Assembly (NCBI GenBank): GCA_963728155.1
Contig: CAVSJF010000006.1
Span: 620,001 to 684,000, forward strand
Direction: 5' to 3'
From: JACVRW01 sp963728155
GTDB taxonomy: Bacteria > Actinomycetota > Thermoleophilia > Solirubrobacterales > Thermoleophilaceae
DNA: 64,000 nt
Part shown: positions 25,302 through 34,475 of the stretch, one piece after another
How positions within the stretch are numbered: the stretch's first letter is position 1
Layout: the number at the start of each line of letters is the position of its first letter
Notes under the pieces: generated by a model
Databases searched by the model: none
Seen by the model: the letters and a program-made list of their open reading frames with translations, nothing else
Told to the model about the DNA's origin: nothing
Translations under genes and position numbers: made by a program

Positions 25302-26152
25302 TCCCCCGCCTCCGTCTCGCCTGAAAGAAACACTCCTCGAGCCTGATGCACATCGGTATCGCCCACCGCCTCCAGCGACGCGCCGGGAACCGACAGCCAG
25401 CTCGGGTCCGGTAGGGGGTGCTCGGCGCGAATGTCCTTGGCTGCCAGCGCCGCACGCAGCTCCTCCGCTCGCGGGCTGCGCACCCAGACGGCGGCCGCCG
25501 CCTTTCCGGTCAGCTCGGCCAGCGATCCCTGGGCCGCGAGACGGCCGCGGCTGATCACCACGACCTCGTCGACGGTCTGAGCCACCTCGGCCAGCACGTG
25601 GCTCGAGATCAGCACGGTTCGGCCCTCGGCGGCGCGGGCGCGCAGGAAATCCCGCAGCCAGCGGATTCCCTGTGGATCGAGCCCGTTGGCGGGCTCGTCG
25701 AGCACGAGCGCCTGCGGGTCGCCCAGCAGGGCGCCCGCCAGGCTGAGCCGCTGGCGCATGCCCAGCGAATAGCCCTTAACCCGGCGCCCGCCCGCCGGGT
25801 CGAGCTCCACCAGCCGGAGAACTTCGTCCACCCGGGTGTCGGGCAGGCCCGCCGCGCGGGCCAACACCCGGAGGTGGTTGCGGCCCGTGCGCCCGGGATG
25901 GAACTGGGGACCCTCGAGCACCGCCCCCACCACCGCGACCGGGTCCTTCAGCTCGCGGTAAGGCTGCCCCTCTACGGTGGTCGTTCCCGAGGTCGGAAGC
26001 GTCAGCCCCAGCATCGTGCGCAGCGTGGTGGTCTTCCCTGCGCCGTTCGGACCCAGGAAGCCGAGGATCTGCCCCGGCGTGGCGCTGAAGCTCAGGTCGT
26101 CGACCGCGGTGACCGCGCCGAAGCGCTTCGTGAGCGAGCGAACCTCGAGCAT
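25298..26152 (-). CDS. ABC transporter ATP-binding protein
   Basis: A 284-residue ATPase. Walker A GPNGAGKT is at residues 34-41, the signature motif appears as GYSLGMRQRLSLAGALL, Walker B as ALVLDEPANGLDP, and the switch His in LISSHVLAEV. The 60-residue C-terminal extension (WVRSPRAEELRAALAAKDIR) is like that of the ABC-2 exporters of the NatA/BcrA group. The start is ATG at 26152. It drives the permease encoded immediately downstream; no sensor kinase or regulator is adjacent. Confidence 0.92.
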   Translation of the reverse strand: MLEVRSLTKRFGAVTAVDDLSFSATPGQILGFLGPNGAGKTTTLRTMLGLTLPTSGTTTVEGQPYRELKDPVAVVGAVLEGPQFHPGRTGRNHLRVLARAAGLPDTRVDEVLRLVELDPAGGRRVKGYSLGMRQRLSLAGALLGDPQALVLDEPANGLDPQGIRWLRDFLRARAAEGRTVLISSHVLAEVAQTVDEVVVISRGRLAAQGSLAELTGKAAAAVWVRSPRAEELRAALAAKDIRAEHPLPDPSWLSVPGASLEAVGDTDVHQARGVFLSGETEAGE

Positions 26153-26155
26153 GCG

Positions 26156-26536
26156 TCAGCCGACGCCGATCAGATCGACGACGAACACCAGCGTCTCGTC
26201 GGGACCGATCACGCCGCCTGCGCCGCGCTTGCCGTAGGCCAGGTTGGGCGGAATCGTGATGCGCCTCCGGCCGCCGGCCTTCATCCCCGCGACGCCCTGG
26301 TCCCAACCCGCGATCACCTGGCCCTTGCCGAGCTTGAACTTGAACGTCTTCCCGCGGTCCCAGGAGGCGTCGAACTGCTCGCCCGAGGACCACGAGACGC
26401 CGACGTAGTGCACCTCCACCTTGCGGCCCGCCACCGCCTCGTCGCCCTCGCCCACGATCAGGTCCTCCAGCTCGAGCTGGTAGGACGGCGACGCGCCGGC
26501 GGGGATCTCCACGGTGGGCTTGTCGAGCTCGGCCAT
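26156..26536 (-). CDS. FKBP-type peptidyl-prolyl isomerase
   Basis: A 126-residue single-domain FKBP that speeds proline isomerisation. Visible active-site residues include HYVGVSWSSGEQFDASWDRG (Tyr and Asp), VIAGWDQGVAGMKAGGRRRI (Ile, Trp) and IPPNLAYGKRG (Tyr). There is no signal peptide, so it is cytosolic. The ATG at 26536 is preceded by AAGGGG. It is divergent from the dehydrogenase at 26.6 kb and four bases before the ABC ATPase gene, so it may lead that operon. Confidence 0.93.
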   Translation of the reverse strand: MAELDKPTVEIPAGASPSYQLELEDLIVGEGDEAVAGRKVEVHYVGVSWSSGEQFDASWDRGKTFKFKLGKGQVIAGWDQGVAGMKAGGRRRITIPPNLAYGKRGAGGVIGPDETLVFVVDLIGVG

Positions 26537-26580
26537 GCCCCTTCGCCCCCATCCTGATTGCCTCAGCCTACCTGGGAACC

Positions 26581-27645
26581 CTGCGCGGTGACCGTGTCGT
26601 CCACCGCATCGCGGTCCTCCCCGGCGACGGCATCGGCCGCGAGGTGGTGCCCGCCGCACAGCGTGTACTGGAGCGCGCCGGCGAGCTCCACGGCTTCGGC
26701 TTCGAGTGGGACGAGCTGCCCTGGGGCTGCGACCACTACCGGGAGACCGGCGAGATGATGCCCGCCGACGGCCTCGATCGCCTGAGCGGCTACGAAGCCA
26801 TCTTCCTCGGCGCGGTCGGGGCGCCCGGGGTGCCGGACCACATATCGCTGTGGGGCCTGCTGATCCCGATCCGCCGAACCTTCGATCAGTACCTTGCGCT
26901 GCGCCCGATCCGGCGAATGCCGGGCGTGCCCAGCCCCCTCGCCGCCGATGCGGCGATCGACATCGTGGTGGTCCGCGAGAACGTCGAGGGCGAGTACTCC
27001 GAGGTGGGCGGGCGCATGTATCGCGGCCAACCGGGCGAGCTGGCATCCCAGCAGGCCATCTTCACCCGGCACGGGATCGAGCGGATCGCCCGCCAGGCCT
27101 TTCGCCTGGCCGAACAGCGCGAGGGCCGGGTGGTCTCGGCCACGAAGTCGAACGGGATCATCCACACGATGCCGTTCTGGGACGAGGTCGTGCGGGAGGT
27201 GGCCTCCGAGCATCCCGATGTCGAGGTCGAGCCGGTCCTGATCGACGCGCTCTGCGCGCGCGTGGTGAGCGCGCCCGAATCGCTCGACGTGATCGTCGCC
27301 TCGAACCTCTTCGGCGACATCCTCAGCGACCTGACGGCGGCGATCGCGGGAAGCATCGGGATCGCCCCCAACGCCAACCTCAACCCCGAGCGCGAGCATC
27401 CCTCGATGTTCGAGCCCGTGCACGGTTCGGCGCCCGACATCGCGGGGCAGGGCATCGCCAACCCCATCGGCCAGGTCTGGACGGGCGCGCTGATGCTCGA
27501 GCACCTGGGCCACCCCGAAGGCGCGGCGGCGGTCCACGCGGCCATCGAGAGCACGCTGGCCTCGCCCGACAACCACACCGCCGACCTCGGCGGCCGGGCG
27601 ACGACCGAGACCGTCACCGAGGCGCTCGAGAGCGCGCTCGCCTAG
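26581..27645 (+). CDS. Tartrate/D-malate dehydrogenase-type beta-decarboxylating dehydrogenase
   Basis: A member of the isocitrate/isopropylmalate dehydrogenase family. The N-terminal RIAVLPGDGIGREVVPAA is present from about 26608. LWGLLIPIRRTFDQYLALRP, VVRENVEGEYSEVGGR and ATKSNGIIHTMPFWDE match the tartrate/D-malate dehydrogenase subgroup rather than LeuB. The metal-binding Asp residues are in VIVASNLFGDILSDL, and the NAD site in EPVHGSAPDIAGQGIANP. No ATG, GTG or TTG lies in frame before the conserved N-terminus. A GTG at 26644 would cut off the glycine-rich loop, so either CTG at 26581 is used or the start codon is lost to a sequence error. Confidence 0.82.
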   Translation: MRGDRVVHRIAVLPGDGIGREVVPAAQRVLERAGELHGFGFEWDELPWGCDHYRETGEMMPADGLDRLSGYEAIFLGAVGAPGVPDHISLWGLLIPIRRTFDQYLALRPIRRMPGVPSPLAADAAIDIVVVRENVEGEYSEVGGRMYRGQPGELASQQAIFTRHGIERIARQAFRLAEQREGRVVSATKSNGIIHTMPFWDEVVREVASEHPDVEVEPVLIDALCARVVSAPESLDVIVASNLFGDILSDLTAAIAGSIGIAPNANLNPEREHPSMFEPVHGSAPDIAGQGIANPIGQVWTGALMLEHLGHPEGAAAVHAAIESTLASPDNHTADLGGRATTETVTEALESALA

Positions 27646-27697
27646 CTGCTGCGCCACGCTGCGGTAGCCTCGCGCCCCGAACCAGCAAGGGAGCCCT

Positions 27698-29066
27698 ATG
27701 AGCGATTATGCGGTCGTCAATCCGGCGACTGGAGAGACGGTCCAGACCTATCCCACGATCGGCGACGACGAGCTGACGGCGGCAGTCGAGCGGGCGCACG
27801 CCGCTCACCGCGAGTGGTCGCGTTCTTCGACGGTGCAGGAGCGCGCGGATCTGCTCCGGCGCGTGTGCGAGCTGTACGGCAGCGAGCGTCAGCGGCTCGC
27901 CGAGATCATCGTCCGCGAGATGGGCAAGCCGATCGAGCAGTCCCTGGGCGAGGTCGACTTCTGCGTCGACATCTACGGGTTCTACGCCGACAACGCCGAG
28001 TCGCTGCTCGCGGACGAGCCCATCGAGCTCGCTGGCGGCGAGGGCTCGGCCTTCGTGCGCCGCAGCTCAGTCGGCGTCCTGCTCGGCATCATGCCGTGGA
28101 ACTACCCCTACTACCAGGTGGCGCGCTTTGCCGGGCCGAACCTGGTCATCGGCAACACCATCCTGCTCAAGCACGCGCCCCCAGTGTCCCGAGTCGGCGG
28201 CGGCTATGGAGGAGATCTTCCAGCAGGCCGGCTTCCCGCCGGACGCCTACATCAACATCTACGCCACCAACGAGCAGATCGAGACGGTGATCGGCGACCC
28301 GCGCTTGCAGGGCGTGTCGCTGACCGGATCGGAGCGAGCGGGCGCCGCGGTGGCCGAGATCGCCGGGCGCAACCTCAAGAAGGTGGTGCTCGAGCTCGGA
28401 GGGTCGGATCCCTTCATCCTCCTGAGCACCGACGACCTCGACGAGACCGTCGAGTCGGCGGTCGGCGGGCGGCTCGAGAACAGCGGGCAGGCGTGCAACG
28501 CGGCCAAGCGCTTCGTCGTGATCGACGAGCTGTACGAGCCCTTCCTCGAGAAGTTCACGGCCGCGCTCTCCGCGGTCAAGGCCGAGGATCCAAACTCACC
28601 GGATACCACCGTCGGTCCGCTGTCCTCGGCGAACGCGAGCGACCGTCTGGAGGAGCAGGTCAAGCGCGCGGTCGACCAGGGCGCGACCCTGGTCACCGGC
28701 GGCGGGCGCGACGGCAACTTCTTCGAGACCACCATCCTGACCGACATCAGCACCGACAACGACGCTTACCACGAGGAGTTCTTCGGCCCGGTCGCCGCGG
28801 TTTACCGGGTGGGCTCTGAGGACGAGGCGATCGAGCTGGCCAACGACACCCCGTTCGGGCTCGGCTCCTACGTCCTGACCACCGACAACGAGCAGGCGCT
28901 GCGCGTGGCCGACCAGATCGAAGCCGGGATGGTGTTCGTGAACGCCGTCGGCGCCGAGAGCGCCGAGTTGCCCTTCGGCGGGGTCAAGCGATCCGGGTTC
29001 GGCCGCGAGCTGGGCCGCTTTGGCGCCGACGAGTTCGTCAACAAGAAGCTGATCCGGGTCGGCTAG
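27698..29066 (+). CDS. NAD(P)-dependent aldehyde dehydrogenase, succinate-semialdehyde type (one frameshift)
   Basis: An enzyme of about 455 residues, the short SSADH (GabD1/Sad-like) form. It starts MSDYAVVNPATGETVQTYPT with an AAGGGAG ribosome-binding site 5-10 bases upstream and TAGCCT at 27665-27670. IMPWNYPYYQVARF is the conserved cofactor-site segment, and the active site has Glu in VVLELGGSDPF and Cys in ENSGQACNAAKRF. The frame changes near 28180 in a run of five C: one extra C splits ILLKHAP from QCPESAAAMEE. A sequence error is most likely. With the dehydrogenase upstream it may serve C4-dicarboxylate metabolism. Confidence 0.9.
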
Positions 29067-29089
29067 CACCCGTCAAGAGGCCGCCTGAC

Positions 29090-30499
29090 GTGACCGGCGT
29101 GTCGTCGCTCGTCCAGAGCGTGGCCGGTCACGTGATCGGCCCGAACGACACCGAGTGGGCGACCGCGCGCGCCGCGTGGAACCTGGCCGTCGACCAGCAC
29201 CCTGCGCTGGTGGTGCTCGCGGCCGGCCCACAGGACGTGTCGGCGACGCTCGGCTTCGCATCCGAGCACGGGCTCCGCGTCGCCCCGCAGGGAACGGGGC
29301 ACGGCGCCCCCAGCCTGGGGGCGCTGGACGGCACGATCCTGCTTCGCACCACGGAGCTGAGCCGTGTGGAGATCGATGCCAGCGCTCGCACCGCCCGGGT
29401 GGGCGCGGGCGCCGTATGGGCCGACGTGGTCGGTCCGGCCGCCGAGCACGGCCTGGCCGGGCTCCACGGACTCTCCGGCGGGGTCGGAGTGGCTGGATAC
29501 ACGCTCGGCGGCGGGCTCGGCTGGCTCGGCCGCAGTCGCGGGCTCGCGGCGAGCAGCGTGACCGCGCTCGACGTGGTGCTGGCCGACGGCCGTGCGGTGC
29601 GGGTGGACGCCGACCACGAGCCCGAGCTGTTCTGGGCGCTGCGCGGTGGCGGCGGCCTGGGTGCGATCGTCACAGCGCTCGAGCTCGAGCTCTTCCCGCT
29701 CCGCGAGGCCTTCGCGGGCCACATCGCCTGGCCGATCGAGCAGGCGCCCGACGTCGTCGGCGCATACGGGGTGTGGACGACCGACCTACCCGACGAGCTC
29801 ACCTCGACGATCAGGCTCATGCGCTATCCGCCCGCGCCGGAACTGCCACCCGAGCTGTCCGGCCAGGCCTTCGCGCTGGTCACGCTCGTGTTCGGCGGCC
29901 CTGCCGAGGCGGGAAGAGGGCTGGTGGCCCCTCTGCGCGGCATCGGCTCACCCTCGGCCGACACGCTCGGCATGGTCTCCGCCGGCGCGCTGCCACAGAT
30001 CGCCGGCGACCCACCGGGGCCGCTCGCCGGCGTCGGCGACGGCCTCCTTCTGCGCGAGCTCGACGTCGACGCGTATCTCTCAATCGGCGGCCCCGCCGCT
30101 ACGACCGCGCTGACCAACGTGGAGCTACGACACCTCGGTGGTGCGCTGGCGCGTCCAACCGACGGCCAGGGGGCCGCCGGCCCAATCGAGGGCGAATTTC
30201 TCTTCTACGCGGTGGGCTCTCCGGTCAACCCGCCATCGGCGGCCGACCTCGGAGCCGAGCTCGACGCGGCGCGCAAGCGGCTCGAGGGGTCGGCCACGGG
30301 CCAATCCCTGCTGACCTTCGCCGAACGCCGGCCGGGTCTCCAGGGCGTGCTCCCGGCCGAGACCGTCGAACGGCTCAAGGGGATACGCCGCCGCTACGAC
30401 CCGGCCGGCGTCATCCGCTCCAACCACGATTTCCGGCCTAGGTGTGACGGCCGTGGTGCGTGCCCGGCGCGACCGGCGCGGGTGCCCCGCTGCGATTGA
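29090..30499 (+). CDS. FAD-binding oxidoreductase (berberine bridge enzyme-like)
   Basis: A 469-residue flavoprotein with an N-terminal FAD_binding_4 domain and a C-terminal BBE motif. RVAPQGTGHGA near residue 69 carries the His that is often covalently linked to FAD. HGLSGGVGVAGYTLGGGLGW is the flavin-binding loop, and the second covalent Cys of bicovalent members is absent. The BBE end reads RRRYDPAGVIRSNHDF. The last 18 residues after this are Arg/Pro/Cys-rich, unlike the family, and lie in a 106-bp convergent overlap with the gene on the other strand. The start is GTG at 29090. Substrate unknown. Confidence 0.85.
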   Translation: MTGVSSLVQSVAGHVIGPNDTEWATARAAWNLAVDQHPALVVLAAGPQDVSATLGFASEHGLRVAPQGTGHGAPSLGALDGTILLRTTELSRVEIDASARTARVGAGAVWADVVGPAAEHGLAGLHGLSGGVGVAGYTLGGGLGWLGRSRGLAASSVTALDVVLADGRAVRVDADHEPELFWALRGGGGLGAIVTALELELFPLREAFAGHIAWPIEQAPDVVGAYGVWTTDLPDELTSTIRLMRYPPAPELPPELSGQAFALVTLVFGGPAEAGRGLVAPLRGIGSPSADTLGMVSAGALPQIAGDPPGPLAGVGDGLLLRELDVDAYLSIGGPAATTALTNVELRHLGGALARPTDGQGAAGPIEGEFLFYAVGSPVNPPSAADLGAELDAARKRLEGSATGQSLLTFAERRPGLQGVLPAETVERLKGIRRRYDPAGVIRSNHDFRPRCDGRGACPARPARVPRCD

Positions 30500-31131
30500 T
30501 GACGCACGAACAGCAAGACGGCGACGATGAAGAGGGCGAGTCCGGTCGGCCCATAGGGCGGCGGGTGAGCTGTGATCAGAAAGCCGGAGAGCCCGAGCAA
30601 GGCCGGCGGCCAATAGAGGCGCCTGGGCTCGCTGCCGGAGGGCGACGCCGGCCGCGATCGTTGCAACGATGAAGGCGAGGCTTCCGATGTTGCCGAAGAC
30701 ACCGAGGTTGCGGATGAGGATGTGTTCGGAGAACTCGGGGACCAGATCCGCGCCCGTCGCCGTTCAGCTTGCGGGAGTCCGTTCACCTCGTTGACCAGAA
30801 TGCCCACACCGATCCCCTGCAGCGCCTCCCAGGTGCTGTAGAAGACGACGAAGGGCACAAGCGCGATCCGGCTAACGGCCGCCGCGGGGCCCTCGACACC
30901 GCGCAAGAGCAAATAGATCACGGCGGCCATCAGGGGGATAAAGAGCATCATCCCGAGATGGACCACCATCCAGGCTGTCACCTTGTCCTGCAGTTCCGGG
31001 TAGGTAACCACCGTGCCCTCGCCGCCGGGATGAAATAGGAGCAGGATTCCCCAGAGCAACGGTATGCCGATGAGGAAGGCGACCTCGAGGGTGCTGAACG
31101 CACGAACCCTGCCGGTCGACGACGTATTCAT
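30394..31131 (-). CDS. Hypothetical multi-spanning membrane protein (two frameshifts)
   Basis: Not recognised. The protein starts MNTSSTGRVRAFSTLEVAFL and has hydrophobic segments near residues 14-32, 48-75 and 85-112. A serine-rich stretch then follows that looks like wrong-frame sequence. Reading that part in another frame gives LGVFGNIGSLAFIVATIAAG, a normal membrane helix, so indels near 30755 and 30630 are likely. The original frame resumes with YWPPALLGLSGFLITAH and one more helix. The true product is therefore a protein of about six helices. Its 3' end overlaps the FAD oxidoreductase by 106 bases, tail to tail. Confidence 0.55.
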   Translation of the reverse strand: MNTSSTGRVRAFSTLEVAFLIGIPLLWGILLLFHPGGEGTVVTYPELQDKVTAWMVVHLGMMLFIPLMAAVIYLLLRGVEGPAAAVSRIALVPFVVFYSTWEALQGIGVGILVNEVNGLPQAERRRARIWSPSSPNTSSSATSVSSATSEASPSSLQRSRPASPSGSEPRRLYWPPALLGLSGFLITAHPPPYGPTGLALFIVAVLLFVRHQSQRGTRAGRAGHAPRPSHLGRKSWLERMTPAGS

Positions 31132-31146
31132 CGCTGCTCCTTTCGC

Positions 31147-31389
31147 TCATGGAATGTCGACTGCACTCACGCTCGCCGCAGTGGTTCGCTCGGCCACGTA
31201 CGACGGAAGCAGCGCCAAGGCCTCTGCTTCGGACGCGGCCTCCACCGTCCACCAGATTGCGTGCCCGCCGGAGCGGCATGAGGCGAGTGTGGGCCGGCGC
31301 CGAAGCGGGGTGTTGTGCCCCTTGAACGAGGCGAACACGACACCGCACTCGTTCGCCTCGTGGCGGTGGTGGAGCACGTAGCGGGACAT
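31147..31389 (-). CDS. Small conserved-type hypothetical protein (80 aa)
   Basis: An 80-residue protein starting MSRYVLHHRHEANECGVVFA. A central GGHAIWWTVEAASEAEALAL and terminal AASVSAVDIP suggest a compact alpha/beta (ferredoxin-like dimeric) fold like small YCII/muconolactone-isomerase-type proteins, but I do not recognise a named family. Two Cys (in NECGV and ASCRSGGH) and several His could bind metal. The start is ATG at 31389. It is divergent from the LAL regulator, with 75 bp between them, and lies 15 bases before the membrane protein gene. Confidence 0.55.
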   Translation of the reverse strand: MSRYVLHHRHEANECGVVFASFKGHNTPLRRRPTLASCRSGGHAIWWTVEAASEAEALALLPSYVAERTTAASVSAVDIP

Positions 31390-31464
31390 GCAGCGAGCCT
31401 TACACCTCGCGGCGGGTCGACATCCGGCGAACACCCTGATTTATTCTCGCCGCGAACGAGGAAA

Positions 31465-34364
31465 GTGGCTTCGATTGGCGAGCAACTCGTTGGGCGCGCC
31501 GAGACATGCGCTGCATTCGATGACGCGCTTGTCGGGCTGGGGCGCGGGGGATCCGCTGCGCTCGTGCTGGTGGGTGAGCCCGGGATCGGCAAGACCCGAC
31601 TCCTCGCGGAGCTCGCGGGTCGCGCCGACGCGCGCGGGCAGCTCGTGCTCCACGGATCGGCATCGGAGCTCGAGCGAGATTTGCCTTTCTGGTTGTTCGT
31701 CGATGCGCTCGAGGAGTACGTTCAGGGCCTCGAGCCGTTTCGCCTCGAGGCACTCGACGAGGACGTTGGGGCCGAGCTGGCGCACGTCTTTCCCTCGCTG
31801 TCTCGGTTCGATGCCGGTCCCGGAACTGCGTTCCAGCACGAGCGCTACCGCACTCATCGCGCGGTGCGTGAGCTGCTCGAGCGCCTTACGGGGACCGGGC
31901 CCCTCGTGCTGGTGCTCGACGATCTGCATTGGGCTGACTCCTGCGTCAGTGGAACTGCTCGGCGCGCTGCTCCGCCGCCCGCCCGCCGCGGCCGTCCTCG
32001 TCGCGCTGGCTGTCCGTCCTCATCAAGCACCGGAGCGACTCGTCTCCGCGCTCGACCGGGCACAGCGCGAGGGGACGCTGCTCCGCCTCGAGGTAGGCGC
32101 TCTGACTCGCAGCGAGGCTCAAGAGCTTCTAGGTGAAGCCATCGCCGCCGCGGGCGTAAGCGCTTTGTACGAGGAGAGCGGTGGCAACCCGTTCTACCTC
32201 GAGCAGCTCGCCCGGTCGCACGATCTTGAGCACACCCCAGGTGTTCCCGAGCTCTCGGGCGAGGATCTCGGCGTGCCGCCCGCGGTTGCTGTCGCGCTGG
32301 GCGAGGAGCTCGCTCTCCTGTCGCGAGGCGCACGCCTTGCACTGGAGGGGGCAGCAGTGGCCGGCGACCCGTTTGAGCCCGAGCTTGTGGCGGCCGCGGC
32401 GGCGATCCCCGAAGCGTCGGCGCTCGAGGCCCTGGACGAGCTGCTGAAGCTCGATCTCGTCCGCGAGACAGAGGTGCCCCGCCGCTTTCGCTTTCGGCAC
32501 CCGCTCGTTCGACGGGGGGTCTATGAGTCGACGCTCGGCGGTTGGCGATTGGGGGCGCACGAGCGCAGCGCCGACGCGCTTAGCGCCCGCGGCGCGCCGG
32601 CTTCCGAGCGCGCGCATCATGTTGAGCGCTCTGCGCGGCGCGGCGACGCGGCTGCCGTTGCGACTCTGCGTGAGGCCGGGGAGGCGGCCGCGCTGCGCGC
32701 TCCCGCGAGCGCCGCGGTGTTTTTTGGTGGCGCGCTGCGGCTCCTTCCTGAAACCGCGCCGGGCGAGCTCCGAGTGGAATTGCTTCTCTCCCGCGCGAGG
32801 GGGCTCGTCGGGACGGGACAGTTCGCCGACGGGCACGCGGCATTGCTCGAGAGCATCGACCTCGTCCCGACCGAGTGCGGTCGGGTTACGGGTCCGTCTC
32901 GCCACGGCTTGTGCGGGGGTAGAACACCTGCTCGGCCGCCACGAGCAGGCGCACGCCCGCCTCGCCGGCGCCATGGACGGCCTCTCCGACCCGGGCTCGG
33001 CTGAGGCGGCGACGCTCATGATCGAGCTTGCGATGGACGGCTTCTTTCGCATGGAGTACGACCGGATGGGCGCATGGGCCGCGCGGGCGCTGAGCGCCGC
33101 ACGGCCGCTCGACGACCGGCCGCTGACCGCGGCGGCGGTTGCGCTGCTGGCCTTCGGAGGCGCGGCCAGTGGAGCCACCGAAGAGGCGGAGGCGCATCGT
33201 GTCGAGGCCGCGGCGCTCGTAGCAGACCTCGACGATGCCGAACTCGCCGTTCGCCTCGACGCCGCTGCCAACCTCGCCGGCGCCGAACTCTATCTCGATC
33301 TCTACCAGGAAGCGGAGGCCCACGCCCAACGAGCTCTGTCGGTGGCTCGAGCGACCGGGCAGAGCGAGTACATCCCCCTCCCGTACTCGATTCTCGGGCA
33401 GGTCAAGTTACTGCGCGGACAGCTGGCCGAAGCCGGCGGGCTGCTCGACAACGCCGTGGAGGGCGCACGGCTGTCAGGAAACGTCCAGGCTCTCGCGGGA
33501 AACCTCGTCCAGCGCTCGCTCACGGCACTCGCCGCCGGTGACCTCGAAGTCGCGCTCGCCACCGCCGAGGAGAATGTCGAGCTGACCCAAGGGCTGGACC
33601 AGAGCCTCGTCTGCGCGGCCGGGGTGGCGCTCGGAGCTGCGCTGCTCGAGAACGGCGATCCCGAGCGCGCGGCAGATGTCCTCGTGGGAGCCTCGGGTGG
33701 CGATGAGCTCCCGCTCATCCCGGGCGTGTGGAGGCCAAGGTCGCTTGAGCTGCTCACCCGCTGCCGGCTCGCGGTCGGGCGCCGAAACGAGGCCGCTCAC
33801 GCCGCCGCACGCGCAGAGGCCAGGGCTGGAGCGCTTGGACTCCGAATGGCGGATTCAATGGCGGATCGCGCCGTGGCGGCGGTGGCGCTCGACGCCGGCG
33901 ATCCTGTCCGTGCCGCCGAGCGCGCCCTCGCGTCGGCCGCAGCCGCGGAGGTGGTGTCCGCCCCCGTCGAGGCCGCCCTCTCCCGGACTCTCGCCGGCCG
34001 TGCGCTCGCCCGAACCAATCAACACGATCGTGCGGTGGCTGAGCTACGACGCGCCGCCGCTGAGCTACACGCGTGCGGCGCGCTCCGATACCGAGCCGCA
34101 GCCGAGCGGGAACTGCGAGGCCTCGGCCATCGCGTCCACCGGCGCACCCGGCGTGGTGAAGGCGACCGCGGCGTCGCTGCCCTGACGGAGCGCGAGCTGC
34201 AGGTCGCGCGCCTGGTCGTCGACCGCAGGACGAACCCGGAGATCGCGGACGCGCTATTTCTCAGTCCAAAGACCGTGGAAACGCACCTGCGCAACATCTT
34301 CCGCAAGCTCGACGTGTCCTCACGCGTCGAGGTCGCTCGCACTGTTGAGCGCTCGGTTGCCTGA
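31465..34364 (+). CDS. LuxR-family regulator with AAA-type ATPase domain, LAL/MalT-like (two frameshifts)
   Basis: A large ATP-dependent transcription factor of about 966 residues. The N-terminal ATPase has Walker A GEPGIGKT at residues 37-44 and Walker B LVLVLDDLHWAD. The middle is a TPR-like helical sensor region (EAEAHAQRALSVARATGQSE, GLLDNAVEGARLSGN). The C-terminus is a LuxR helix-turn-helix (LTERELQVARLVVDRRTNPE, then LSPKTVETHLRNIFRKLDVS). The frame changes near 31940, just after Walker B, and near 32880. I chose GTG at 31465 with GAGGAAA and a TATTCT hexamer upstream. Its target is unknown; the divergent 80-residue gene is the nearest candidate. Confidence 0.88.
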
Positions 34365-34400
34365 TAAACGCTCCTCCGCAGGGCGGTGACGACAGCGAGG

Positions 34401-34429
34401 CCCGGCAAGTCGCTGGCGACTTGCCCGGG
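34401..34429. terminator. Bidirectional hairpin between convergent genes
   Basis: GGCAAGTCG-CTGG-CGACTTGCC forms a perfect 9-bp stem, extended by CCC/GGG around one bulged C. A second small hairpin (GCCCGG-AGG-CCGGGC, 34451-34465) follows. Both lie between the stops of the LAL regulator and rng, where termination from both sides is expected. No strong T-run. Confidence 0.6.
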
Positions 34430-34475
34430 ATCTTGACCGTCGGAGCGCAAGCCCGGAGGCCGGGCGGTAAGGGCC

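Noticed and set aside
31408..31454. Inverted repeat CGCGGCG/CGCCGCG between the 80-residue gene and the LAL regulator as an operator
   Set aside because: Only seven GC bases match with a 33-base gap, which is expected by chance in such GC-rich DNA.
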